20,013 nt of DNA from JBKSMP01 sp964582055 (GTDB taxonomy: Bacteria > Verrucomicrobiota > Verrucomicrobiia > Opitutales > UBA9783), in assembly GCA_964582055.1 (NCBI GenBank), contig CAZOPT010000016.1, positions 1-20,013 on the forward strand, read 5' to 3'. Positions 6,948-14,147 of this stretch are shown here, one piece after another (positions within the stretch are counted from its first letter, which is position 1; the number at the start of each line of letters is the position of its first letter). Under the pieces are notes generated by a model. The model saw nothing but the letters and a program-made list of their open reading frames with translations, did no database searches and was not told the DNA's origin. A program made the translations under genes and the position numbers.

Positions 6948-8317
6948 TGTTTACTACTTAATTTCTGTTGTAAAAATTGTAAGGTTCGCTTTGTTGTTGG
7001 CTCCTGTTGTAAGGCATTCTCGACACTTTTGCAAGCATGAATAACTGTTCCATGATCTCTACCACCAAAAGCAATTCCAATTTCTTGTAAAGACGCTGGC
7101 GTCAAAATACGACATAAATACATAGCTACTTGTCGAGGAAATGCGATATTGGCTGGACGCTTTTTACTTAAAAGATCTGCAAGTGACAAATGATAAAAAT
7201 CACAAATACCTTTCTGAATATCCTCTATTGTTACCTGAGCGGCTAATTCCTCTTGCAAAATATCTTGTAACATGCTTTCTACTTTTTCCACCGATAAAGC
7301 TGCTGTATGCAAAAGTTTCTGATAGCCTAAAATACGATTCAAAGCCCCTTCCATACGACGAACATTTTTAGTAACACGTTCTGCTAAAAAATCAATAACA
7401 TCCGATTCTAGGACAAGATTCATCGATTGTGCTTTTTTGGTAAGAATAGCGACACGTGTTTCAAAATCCGGTGGTTGTATGTCACAAACCAATCCCCATT
7501 GAAAACGAGAAACAAGACGATTTTCCAACTTAGCAATTTCTGAAGCAGGCCGATCACTGCACAAAAAAATCTGCCGTTGAGATTCAAAAAGTTCGTTAAA
7601 TGTATGGAAAAATTCTTCTTGAATACGCTCTTTACCTGCTAAAAAATGGATATCGTCAATGAGCAAAACATCAGCTCCACGATATTTTTTTCTAAACTTT
7701 GACAGCTGATTTTCTTGAATGGCATAAATAAAGTCATTCGTAAAACGTTCTGTCGTAATATAAATAACTTTAGCATTTGGCTGATTTTTTAAGACATGAT
7801 GCCCAACAGCTTGCATCAAGTGTGTTTTACCCAATCCTGTATTTCCATAGAGAAACAAAGGGTTATAAGCTCGTCCAGGAGCATTCGCAACAGCTACAGC
7901 CGCAGCATGAGCTAATTGACTACCAGCTCCTACAATGAAATTCTCAAACGTATTTTGTAAATTAAGCCCCTGCCCCGAAGTTAATTGTCCCGATGCATTT
8001 GCGGTTTTTATTGTCTTTGCAACGGGTTTCGTTGTAATGGCCGCTTGTGGTGCTGTTGCCAAAACCTTAGTTTCATGCGTCTTAAACTCCAATACAAATG
8101 GGTGTTCAGTTAATTGAGCGAGCTTTTTTTCTAAAATCTCTTGGTAGTTATTTTGTAACCAAAGTGTCGCAAACTCATTACTAGTACGAAGAACCATTTT
8201 ACCTTCAGGCGCTTCCGGATCACACTCCAAAGGTTTAAACCACGTATTAAAAATGTCATTTGAAAAAATCATTTTTAATTGTTCTTGTAAAGCTTTCCAA
8301 AGTTCAAGCACCGACAT
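6944..8317 (-). CDS. dnaA: Chromosomal replication initiator DnaA
   Basis: AAA+ ATPase that binds DnaA boxes and opens the replication origin. All four domains are visible: an N-terminal DnaB/oligomerisation domain (about 1-85), a variable Ala/Thr-rich linker (86-120), the AAA+ core with Walker A GNTGLGKT (158-165) and Walker B VLLIDDIHF (217-225), and the C-terminal DNA-binding domain with KKRPANIAFPRQVAMYLCR (385-403) and the signature GGRDHGTVIHACKSVE (418-433). The 457 residues are normal. An AGGA lies 8 nt before the ATG. It heads the operon dnaA-orf155-thyA-folA and is transcribed away from the AT-rich gap, which has a DnaA box about 25 nt upstream of its start, suggesting autoregulation. 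Confidence 0.98.
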   Translation of the reverse strand: MSVLELWKALQEQLKMIFSNDIFNTWFKPLECDPEAPEGKMVLRTSNEFATLWLQNNYQEILEKKLAQLTEHPFVLEFKTHETKVLATAPQAAITTKPVAKTIKTANASGQLTSGQGLNLQNTFENFIVGAGSQLAHAAAVAVANAPGRAYNPLFLYGNTGLGKTHLMQAVGHHVLKNQPNAKVIYITTERFTNDFIYAIQENQLSKFRKKYRGADVLLIDDIHFLAGKERIQEEFFHTFNELFESQRQIFLCSDRPASEIAKLENRLVSRFQWGLVCDIQPPDFETRVAILTKKAQSMNLVLESDVIDFLAERVTKNVRRMEGALNRILGYQKLLHTAALSVEKVESMLQDILQEELAAQVTIEDIQKGICDFYHLSLADLLSKKRPANIAFPRQVAMYLCRILTPASLQEIGIAFGGRDHGTVIHACKSVENALQQEPTTKRTLQFLQQKLSSKQ

Positions 8318-8336
8318 ATTTTATATCCTAAAATGT

Positions 8337-8352
8337 ACAAGTTGTTCACAAT
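8337..8352 (+). repeat. DnaA-box-containing repeat, copy 1
   Basis: ACAAGTTGTTCACAAT. It matches copy 2 at 8559-8574 in 15 of 16 positions, with one more shared T on the left. The embedded TTGTTCACA is one base off the DnaA box consensus. It lies directly upstream of the dnaA start, where DnaA binding could repress dnaA. Confidence 0.6.
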
Positions 8353-8558
8353 TATTACGCAACACCCTTATTCCTTAAATAAAAGATTTAAATAAAACAA
8401 AAAAATTTTTTTGAAAAATACTTCATAACGTTTTATCACCGATAAAATACAATATTTTTAAAGATTTAAAAAAACTTTTTAAATTATGAAAGCAACTCTT
8501 TTTTGACATGGGAATAATAAAACTCTATTTTTTATAAGAAGGCAAGATGAAGTTTTTT

Positions 8559-8574
8559 ACAAGTTATTCACAAT
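8559..8574 (+). repeat. DnaA-box-containing repeat, copy 2
   Basis: ACAAGTTATTCACAAT. The embedded TTATTCACA fits the DnaA box consensus TTATNCACA exactly. It is in the same orientation as copy 1, 222 nt away, near the other end of the gap. Confidence 0.65.
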
Positions 8575-8658
8575 ATACTTTTTTATGAGAATTGATGCTT
8601 GTTTTTAGCTGTAAAAAATTTTTTAATCATATTGTTTTAGAAAAAAACAAACTGCATT

Positions 8659-9180
8659 ATGAAGGGTTTCCTAATTGAATCATTTTTTGAACGATCTGCG
8701 GTTGTTGTTGCTCAAGAACTCATAGGTTGTTTACTATGTCGCAAACTTGGCGAAAAGATATTTGCACTTCCTATTTTAGAAACCGAAGCTTACTTAGGTA
8801 ATGAAGATTTAGCATCTCATGCGCGTTTTGGGAAAACTCAACGAAATGCCCCTATGTTTGGGCCTGCAGGTCGGTGGTATGTCTATCTTTGTTATGGTAT
8901 GCACTCTATGCTCAACATCGTTACAAGTCCTAAAAATAAACCTAGCGCCGTTCTTATTCGCGCTATTGCCGGATCTCAAGGTCCAGGACGATTGACACGG
9001 GCACTTTCAATCTCTCGAGATTTCAATAACCAACTTTGTCATCCTCAGTCAGACCTTTGGATCGCTCCTGCCACACAAACTTATACAATTACAACAACCC
9101 CTCGTATCGGTATTGATTATGCTGGACCAATTTGGCGCGAAAAACCCTATCGCTTTGTAGCAAATGTACCCTCCAATTAA
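8659..9180 (+). CDS. mpg: 3-methyladenine DNA glycosylase (AAG/MPG family)
   Basis: Base-excision repair glycosylase that removes alkylated purines from DNA. The sequence follows the AAG/MPG family throughout. The motif ETEAY at 41-45 supplies the catalytic glutamate E43 and base-stacking Y45 (human E125 and Y127). H54 corresponds to human H136 and Y76 in YVYLCYGM to human Y159. The region RNAPMFGPAG and the C-terminal GPGRLTRAL (108-116) also fit. The 173 residues are slightly short for a bacterial member (about 185-200), with compact loops and a short C-terminus, but the catalytic set is complete. No clear Shine-Dalgarno precedes the ATG. It is the first gene to the right of the candidate origin. 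Confidence 0.93.
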   Translation: MKGFLIESFFERSAVVVAQELIGCLLCRKLGEKIFALPILETEAYLGNEDLASHARFGKTQRNAPMFGPAGRWYVYLCYGMHSMLNIVTSPKNKPSAVLIRAIAGSQGPGRLTRALSISRDFNNQLCHPQSDLWIAPATQTYTITTTPRIGIDYAGPIWREKPYRFVANVPSN

Positions 9181-9263
9181 GTATCATCAAAGGTATTTAA
9201 AATTTGGTATACAAATAAAATGATAAAAACTCACTTCCGACCTTTAGAAAATCTTTACTAAAT

Positions 9264-9302
9264 AAAAAAAGGTGCGTAGACCACTTGCTAAATCTACGCA
9301 CC
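9264..9302 (-). terminator. Strong rho-independent terminator of the putative small RNA
   Basis: On the minus strand the 10-bp stem arms at 9302-9293 and 9280-9271 pair perfectly around a 12-nt loop and are followed by T7 at 9270-9264. This is the best intrinsic terminator in the window. No minus-strand protein gene lies directly upstream of it, which is the main argument for an RNA gene. Confidence 0.8.
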
Positions 9303-9390
9303 CACTGTAGGACACTCTTTGCTTTTAACGAACACCTTGCTTAACATCAAGGCCTTACTTACCACAAAAACTAACCTTTAGTGTGGACAT
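9264..9390 (-). ncRNA. Putative structured small RNA gene, family unknown
   Basis: This segment is clearly more GC-rich than its flanks and is packed with inverted repeats. Read on the minus strand, a first hairpin is CCACA...TGTGG (9386-9382 with 9366-9362) enclosing CTAA/TTAG. A second is CCTTG/CAAGG (9352-9348 with 9339-9335). The last is a perfect 10-bp stem GGTGCGTAGA/TCTACGCACC followed by seven T, a classical terminator. ACACT near the 5' end could alternatively pair with AGTGT near 9315. I could not fit it to 6S, SRP, tmRNA, RNase P or a riboswitch I know. The strand is chosen from the T tract; the 5' end is approximate. On the plus strand the segment also ends in a hairpin followed by ATTTTTATAT, so that orientation is not excluded. 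Confidence 0.5.
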
Positions 9391-9656
9391 ATTTTTATAT
9401 AAATCAACTAAAAAATATTACTTTTTTAAAAAAATAACACTTTTTAAATACCTTTAGAGGGAAACTCAACCTAAATACACATAAAAACCTAAAAAATATG
9501 AGCGTTTATGCGCGCTACAGAGCAAAAAACAAGTTAAAAAACCGAAGAAAATTTTTTCTAGTATTCATGCGGATTTTATAAAAAAATTCTTAAAGGTTAC
9601 TAGAAACATGATAAAAAACTTTACTTTTTGTATCAAATCGTGTTTGATTTTTAGGA

Positions 9657-10322
9657 ATGATTTTAGAGTCGAGCAATGGAGGTGATGACGTAATAAATTT
9701 TCCTATCGGGAAAAATATAAGGCAGCTCATGGCTTGTGCCAAAATGAGTGAAGCTGATTTATGTCGAGGCGTTAACTTACCGCAAACAACAGTTAATCGG
9801 TTGTTATCAGGCCATACAACGGATCCGCGTATTAACACTTTAGTTGCTATAGCGCAGTTCTTCGAAGTCAGTCTGGAACAATTATTAGGGTTTGAAGCTC
9901 TCGTTCCTAATAATTTGGGCATTTCTACTCGAGGTTGTATTCTACCGATTATCAATTGGGGACATTTGAAAGAATGGTTATATAATAATTTAGAAACTTC
10001 TAGTGAATTGCATCGCTGGATAAAAACAGAACGTAATTTCAATGAACATTCATTCGCTTTACCTGCACCTGCAGCTTGCTCTCAGGTGTTTGGAGAAGAA
10101 GGTTTACTTCTTATGAATCGTTTGAAATCAAATGAGTTCGAAGATGGTAAAATTGTTTTATTAGAACAAGATACCGAGTTTTATCTCAGAAAGGTATTAC
10201 GTGAAGGCTCGCAATGGTTTGCAAAACGTTTATTTCCTCCCTATGAAATTACGTTATTACCCAAAAATGTTATTTTTCATGCTTGCCTTTCTGAAATCCG
10301 CAACGAAAAACCCTCCATTTAA
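9657..10322 (+). CDS. XRE-family HTH regulator with a degenerate S24/LexA-like C-terminal domain
   Basis: A 221-residue probable DNA-binding regulator. Residues about 16-80 form a lambda-repressor-like helix-turn-helix (IGKNIRQLMACAKMSEADL, then LPQTTVNRLLSGHTTDPR and INTLVAIAQFFEVSLEQLLG). The C-terminal half resembles the S24 peptidase fold of LexA and CI. However, where active members have G-D-S-M-x-P, this one reads NRLKSNEFEDGK, so the nucleophile serine appears to be lost and self-cleavage is unlikely. Similar proteins occur in Legionella-like intracellular bacteria as far as I recall. The start is uncertain: the ATG at 9657 touches a weak AGGA, while a very strong SD lies inside the first codons. 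Its stop overlaps the rsmG start by 1 nt, so the two are coupled. Confidence 0.8.
   Translation: MILESSNGGDDVINFPIGKNIRQLMACAKMSEADLCRGVNLPQTTVNRLLSGHTTDPRINTLVAIAQFFEVSLEQLLGFEALVPNNLGISTRGCILPIINWGHLKEWLYNNLETSSELHRWIKTERNFNEHSFALPAPAACSQVFGEEGLLLMNRLKSNEFEDGKIVLLEQDTEFYLRKVLREGSQWFAKRLFPPYEITLLPKNVIFHACLSEIRNEKPSI
9678..9686 (+). promoter_or_regulatory. Near-perfect Shine-Dalgarno inside the start of the HTH gene
   Basis: GGAGGTGAT matches the anti-SD of 16S rRNA over nine bases but lies about 20 nt after the first ATG. No in-frame ATG, GTG or TTG follows at good spacing; the in-frame codon 10 nt after GGAGG is ATA (9693). In another frame ATG-ACG-TAA (9685-9693) forms a two-codon ORF. 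It may set a non-canonical start giving a protein beginning near NFPIGKNIRQL, or cause pausing, or be chance. Confidence 0.35.
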
Positions 10323-10930
10323 TGGATAGATTTAAACCTTTTCTTCCACAAATCACAAATCTTCAATGGCAACAATTACATCATTACGAGGATTTGCTTC
10401 TTGAATGGAATGAAAAGGTGAATCTAGTTTCCAGAAAAGATACAGAGCTTTTGTTCGAAAAACATATTTTGCCAGTATTACCCGCGATCATATTGCATTG
10501 TTTCGACCCATTAAAAACGGTCTTAGATGTAGGAACAGGTGGAGGTATTCCTGGCATTCCACTTGCAATCCTTTTTCCTGATAAACAGCTTACTTTGCTA
10601 GATGCAACGCGCAAAAAAATTGAAGCTGTCGAAGCAATGGCAAAAGCTTTGCAATTAAAAAATATTCGTACACAATGGGAACGTTTGGAAAACACAAAAG
10701 AAAAGTATGATGGCATTGTAGGGCGTGGAGTGACTGCATTTGTTGATTTTATCCAAATGACGCGTCATTATTTAAAAAATAAAACATCCAATATCATTTA
10801 TTGGACAGGAGGTGAAATGACTACCTTACTTCCTAATGGTTCTTTAAGAAGGCAAACACATTACCTTTTTTTAGATCAATTTTTCAAACAAAAATTTTGC
10901 GCCACTAAGAAAATTTTATGGTGGACATAA
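10322..10930 (+). CDS. rsmG: 16S rRNA (guanine527-N7)-methyltransferase RsmG (GidB)
   Basis: Methylates N7 of G527 in 16S rRNA using SAM. The 202-residue protein has the expected N-terminal helical part (HHYEDLLLEWNEKVNLVS), SAM-binding motif I LDVGTGGGIPGIPLAI (68-83), the acidic strand end LLDATRKK (92-99) and GRGVTAF (134-140) corresponding to the usual RAV/A region. The C-terminus is short and Lys/aromatic rich. It starts on the TAATG overlap with the preceding regulator gene. rsmG is often found near replication genes and origins in bacteria, which fits the local context. Confidence 0.93.
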   Translation: MDRFKPFLPQITNLQWQQLHHYEDLLLEWNEKVNLVSRKDTELLFEKHILPVLPAIILHCFDPLKTVLDVGTGGGIPGIPLAILFPDKQLTLLDATRKKIEAVEAMAKALQLKNIRTQWERLENTKEKYDGIVGRGVTAFVDFIQMTRHYLKNKTSNIIYWTGGEMTTLLPNGSLRRQTHYLFLDQFFKQKFCATKKILWWT

Positions 10931-11002
10931 GAATTCCATTCCTGATAAGTTTTAAATTAAAAGACTTGTAAACCATCAACAAAAGTCATCAAATAATTAA
11001 TT

Positions 11003-12337
11003 ATGGCAGATTTATTACCGGGTTTTAGGGATTTTACTCCAAAAGCATGTGCCTATCGCAATCACATTTTTAAGGGCTGGAAGACAGTCGCGAACCGTTT
11101 TTGTTTTGAAGAATTCGACGGTCCCATTCTCGAATCTCTGGAACTTTTCACCAAGAAATCAGGTGATGAAATAACTGAACAATTATTTGCTTTTGAAGAC
11201 AAAGGAAAACGTAAAATTGCCTTACGTCCGGAAATGACGCCCTCGTTAGTTCGCATTTTAGGTAGTCAAGTAGCTACTTTAAAACGTCCAACGAAGTGGT
11301 TTAATATAACAGAAAATTTTCGCTATGAACGCCCACAAAAAGGTCGTTTACGCTCTTTTTACCAATTTAATGTCGATATTGTTGGTGAAGCAACGTATAC
11401 AACAGATGCAGAATTAATCGCTTTAGCTATTGAAAGTTTTAAATTCTTTGGACTCAATCAGCAACATTTTTATGCTCGTTTAAGTGATCGCCAATTATGG
11501 ATGCTCTGGTTAGAAAAATTTGAAATTTCAGATCCTGATATACAAGCCAAAATTCTTAATTTGTTTGATAAGTGGGAACGTCGTTCACATGAAGCGATCG
11601 AAAAAGATTTGGCAACGCTGCTTCCTGAATCGATTTCAGCAGAACAATTTTTTCAACGAACTGAGGCACTACGTAATTGCAAGACCTTGGAAGCAATCGA
11701 ATCCTGTTTTAAAAAGGATAATGCGAATCTTACAAACCATGAACATTTATTGGCCCGATTAAAAGAATGGCAATTACTTCTTAAGGAATTAGAAATTCTT
11801 GGCTGTAAAGATTATGTACAAATCGATCTAAGCATTGTTCGTGGCCTTGCTTATTATACAGGTTTTGTTTTTGAAATATTTGAAAAAAGTGAACAAGGGC
11901 GTGCGCTTGCAGGTGGTGGCCGTTATGACAAACTTTTTGAAAAATTAACGGGGCATTCCATGCCTGCGGTTGGTTTTGCTGCTGGAGATGTTACCTTAAC
12001 TGACTTGCTCACGAAGCAAAATCTTCTCCCTACTCTACCCGCTCCTTGTGATTGCTTTGTTGTATTTGAGGAAACAGAACGTGCATTTGCCCTACAATTA
12101 ACCCAAGAATTGCGCCAGAAAAACAATCGTGTTAGCTACTTATTAGGAGAAACGAAATCTTTATCGAAGCAACTCAAAAAGGCTTACAATGAAAATCCAC
12201 AATTTATCATCATTTGTACTCACGAAGAATTTTTGAAAAATACTGTACAAATAAAGAATACAACCCAGCAAACGGAACACGTTGTGCCTATTGTTGATAT
12301 ATATCAATTTGTGACGCAGAAAGCGAATTCTTTGTAA
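11003..12337 (+). CDS. hisS: Histidyl-tRNA synthetase
   Basis: Class II synthetase that charges tRNA-His. Visible elements are the N-terminal GFRDFTP (7-13), ALRPEMTPSLVRI (73-85), motif 2 around FRYERPQKGRLRSFYQFN (106-123), the HisA-type motif IVRGLAYYTG (278-287), GGGRYDKL (304-311) and motif 3 AVGFAAGDV (322-330). A C-terminal anticodon-binding domain (about 345-435) is present, so this is the true synthetase and not the HisZ paralogue. The Ala in RGLAYY, where many bacteria have Asp, is a form I associate with PVC bacteria. The 444 residues are normal. The upstream 72-nt gap shows no clear promoter or Shine-Dalgarno. Confidence 0.96.
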   Translation: MADLLPGFRDFTPKACAYRNHIFKGWKTVANRFCFEEFDGPILESLELFTKKSGDEITEQLFAFEDKGKRKIALRPEMTPSLVRILGSQVATLKRPTKWFNITENFRYERPQKGRLRSFYQFNVDIVGEATYTTDAELIALAIESFKFFGLNQQHFYARLSDRQLWMLWLEKFEISDPDIQAKILNLFDKWERRSHEAIEKDLATLLPESISAEQFFQRTEALRNCKTLEAIESCFKKDNANLTNHEHLLARLKEWQLLLKELEILGCKDYVQIDLSIVRGLAYYTGFVFEIFEKSEQGRALAGGGRYDKLFEKLTGHSMPAVGFAAGDVTLTDLLTKQNLLPTLPAPCDCFVVFEETERAFALQLTQELRQKNNRVSYLLGETKSLSKQLKKAYNENPQFIIICTHEEFLKNTVQIKNTTQQTEHVVPIVDIYQFVTQKANSL

Positions 12338-12353
12338 ACTTATCATCAACCCT

Positions 12354-12378
12354 AATCTAAAAGATTTTTCAATTTTTC
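12354..12378 (+). terminator. hisS: Weak hairpin plus T-rich tract after hisS
   Basis: AATCT (12354-12358) and AGATT (12362-12366) pair around AAA, followed by TTTCAATTTTT. The stem is short and AT-rich, so this is only a possible terminator, though it sits properly between hisS and the next promoter. Confidence 0.3.
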
Positions 12379-12380
12379 AT

Positions 12381-12409
12381 TTGATATGGTGTATATTTCT
12401 TGATATACT
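12381..12409 (+). promoter_or_regulatory. Sigma-70-type promoter of the pfkB-tmk-holB-tal operon, probably giving a leaderless mRNA
   Basis: The -35 TTGATA (12381-12386) and -10 TATACT (12404-12409) each differ from consensus at one position and are separated by exactly 17 nt. The next gene's ATG is at 12416, 6 nt after the -10, just where transcription should begin. The mRNA would therefore have little or no 5' leader and no Shine-Dalgarno for the first gene. Confidence 0.7.
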
Positions 12410-12415
12410 TAATTC

Positions 12416-13504
12416 ATGCAAGGAAGTTTGAAAAAAAAGAAAGCTTGGGTGGGCTTAGATGGGTTTGTAGATAAGTTGGTGGTACCAGTTAAGTCACGCA
12501 AAGGTAATGGTAATGCGTTTGAAGGTTTTGAAACAATTACGGAATTCGGAAAAAAAATTCAAAGTGCCAGCCAATCTAACCTCAACATCGAACTTTATCT
12601 CAAACAAGAAAAAATGGGAGGCAATGGCCCTTTACTTGCAAACGCATTGGCAAATTCAGGAATAAATGTTCGGTATGTTGGAACTTTGGGTAATCCTATA
12701 CATCCAGTTTTTAAGGAATTTACACAAAAGGTTGAGGCAATTTCGCTGGGTGAATTCGGTGAAACACAGGCTTTAGAATTTCCAGATGGAAAAGTACTCT
12801 TAGGACATACAACACCGATGGAAAAGATAACGTACGAACATTTAATTAATGTCATCGATGAAACCACTTTGATATCTGAATTTTCTAATTCTGATCTTAT
12901 TTGTTTTCAAAATTGGACAATGTTGTTACATCTATCAGATATTTTCGAAAGAATCTTAGAAGGAATCTGGCCAAAACTAAGTAAAAACAAAGATCGTATT
13001 TGCTTTTTTGACCTAGCAGACCCTATCAAACGTACGTTTGAAGAATGTCAACATTTGCTAGATTTATTACCAAAATTTAAGACACAAGGACATGTTTATC
13101 TTGGGGTAAATCGTTCTGAAGTTCGTTTTATCGGAAAACTTTTAGGGAAGCCAGAACCTCTTGATAGCTTAGAAAGTGAGGCCTATATACATTGGGTCAA
13201 AGAACTGAAGAAAAGTCTAAAGATTGATGCCCTTATTATGCATTGTTGTGATGGTGCTGTTGCTGCTTGCAATGAGGAAATTGATTTTGTTCCTTCCTTA
13301 AAAGCACGTCATTTAACATGTTTAACAGGTAGCGGAGATCACTTTAACGGCGGATTTCTGAGTGGCGTTTTAATGCATTTATCTCTTGCACAATGTTTGC
13401 AATTAGGGCATATTACTTCTGTGCTCTACATTGAACAAGGTTACACGCCTTCTAAAAAACAAATACAAGAGTTAAGTAATAAGTTAAATGAAAGAAGGAG
13501 TTAA
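12416..13504 (+). CDS. PfkB/ribokinase-family carbohydrate kinase, substrate unknown
   Basis: A 362-residue sugar or nucleoside kinase of the PfkB family. The family signatures are present: the substrate-side MGGNGPLLANALANSG (67-82) and the ATP-side LTGSGDHFNGGF (303-314), where D308 is the catalytic base and GSGD the anion hole. The N-terminus AWVGLDGFVDKLV (10-22) starts a typical first strand with a substrate-binding Asp. The substrate cannot be read from the sequence; fructose, ribose or a nucleoside are possible. The ATG lies 6 nt behind the -10 of a strong promoter, so translation may be leaderless; a TTG at codon 5 behind AAGGAAG is an alternative. It heads the operon with tmk, holB and tal. 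Confidence 0.88.
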   Translation: MQGSLKKKKAWVGLDGFVDKLVVPVKSRKGNGNAFEGFETITEFGKKIQSASQSNLNIELYLKQEKMGGNGPLLANALANSGINVRYVGTLGNPIHPVFKEFTQKVEAISLGEFGETQALEFPDGKVLLGHTTPMEKITYEHLINVIDETTLISEFSNSDLICFQNWTMLLHLSDIFERILEGIWPKLSKNKDRICFFDLADPIKRTFEECQHLLDLLPKFKTQGHVYLGVNRSEVRFIGKLLGKPEPLDSLESEAYIHWVKELKKSLKIDALIMHCCDGAVAACNEEIDFVPSLKARHLTCLTGSGDHFNGGFLSGVLMHLSLAQCLQLGHITSVLYIEQGYTPSKKQIQELSNKLNERRS

Positions 13505-13505
13505 A

Positions 13506-14147
13506 ATGACAAAAAGAGGTGTTTTTATCACATTTGAAGGCTGCGAGGGTTGCGGGAAAACAACGCAAATTAGTATGCTTTCAGAACGGTTACAAAAGGC
13601 AAATCAAAAAATTTTGGTAACACGAGAACCCGGTGGAACCTCTGTTGGAGAAAAAATACGACATATCTTAATTGGTAACAATGAAGAAACTTCTATTTAT
13701 CCAGAAACCGAATTGCTTTTATTTGCTGCAAGTCGTGCGCAATTAGTTCGTGAAGTTATTGTACCCGAATTAGATTTGGGGAAATTTATTCTTTGTGATC
13801 GTTTCTTAGACTCCACAACCGTTTATCAAGGTGTTGCGCGCCAATTAGCAGACGGTCCTGTTAAGGTTATCAATCAATTCGCAGTTGGCAACTTAATGCC
13901 TGATTTAACCATCGTCATTGATATTCCTGCCGAAGAAAGTATGTTGCGTGTTCAACGTCGTAAAAACAGCATTCCTGATCGCATTGAAAAAGAAAGTATA
14001 GAATTTTACTCGGCCGTACGAGAAGGTTATCTTTACTTAGCCAAAGAATTTCCAGAACGTTTAGTTCTTGTAGATGGTTCTCAGGTTATTCAAAAGGTTG
14101 CAGATACCATTTGGGAGGCAATTAAGACACGTTTTTTAAATAAATGA
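13506..14147 (+). CDS. tmk: Thymidylate kinase
   Basis: Phosphorylates dTMP to dTDP, the step after ThyA. The P-loop is FEGCEGCGKTT, followed by the TREPGGTSVGEKIR dTMP-binding region, the CDRFLDSTTVYQG motif and a LID segment RRKNSIPDRIE. I chose the ATG at 13506 because AAGGAG lies 6 nt before it at good spacing; an upstream ATG inside the kinase gene would add six residues and lies in front of that SD. The protein then has 213 residues, normal for Tmk. It begins 1 nt after the pfkB stop and overlaps holB by 4 nt (ATGA). Confidence 0.96.
   Translation: MTKRGVFITFEGCEGCGKTTQISMLSERLQKANQKILVTREPGGTSVGEKIRHILIGNNEETSIYPETELLLFAASRAQLVREVIVPELDLGKFILCDRFLDSTTVYQGVARQLADGPVKVINQFAVGNLMPDLTIVIDIPAEESMLRVQRRKNSIPDRIEKESIEFYSAVREGYLYLAKEFPERLVLVDGSQVIQKVADTIWEAIKTRFLNK

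Larger units (their letters stand above)
8318..8658. other. Candidate chromosomal replication origin (oriC) between dnaA and mpg
   Basis: This gene-free gap separates a leftward gene array from a rightward one, so leading-strand co-orientation fits a bidirectional origin here. It contains TTATTCACA (8564-8572), which matches the DnaA box consensus TTATNCACA, and TTGTTCACA (8342-8350) with one mismatch. Both sit inside copies of a 16-nt repeat at opposite ends of the gap. Between them are very AT-rich tracts (about 8391-8420 and 8451-8490) that could be the unwinding element, and a small inverted repeat TTTTATC-acc-GATAAAA (8431-8447). Only two boxes are seen, few for an origin. The promoters of dnaA and mpg must also lie here. 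Confidence 0.5.
9181..9656. other. 476-nt gap without a convincing protein gene
   Basis: The only clear structure is the putative small RNA at about 9264-9390. The part 9391-9656 is extremely AT-rich with runs such as TTTTTTAAAAAA near 9422-9433. I recognise no tRNA, repeat or conserved gene in it. It probably holds the promoters of the small RNA (minus) and of the HTH gene (plus). Confidence 0.5.

Noticed and set aside
8318..8658. Local GC skew change as proof of the origin
   Set aside because: G exceeds C on the coding strand of both arms, and the strand switch at 17.6 kb shows the same effect, so gene orientation alone can cause it within this window.
9294..9347. A 17-codon minus-strand ORF (MLSKVFVKSKECPTVGA) inside the putative small RNA, preceded by TAAGG and ending in the terminator stem
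   Set aside because: Possible as a leader peptide, but no gene follows it, and the paired stems explain the base pattern better. Not called as a gene.
9264..9390. Identity as 6S RNA, SRP RNA, tmRNA or a known riboswitch
   Set aside because: I could not find the SRP GGAAGNAGC tip, the tmRNA tRNA-like ends, a long 6S-type open hairpin, or conserved boxes such as the TPP CUGAGA.
9422..9433. TTTTTTAAAAAA palindrome as an operator
   Set aside because: Trivial in DNA this AT-rich; no second copy or gene-related placement.
9498..9581. A 27-codon ORF coding a very basic peptide (MSVYARYRAKNK...)
   Set aside because: No Shine-Dalgarno at proper distance, no resemblance to L34, L36, THX or another small ribosomal protein, and the bias towards Lys is expected from the A-rich DNA.
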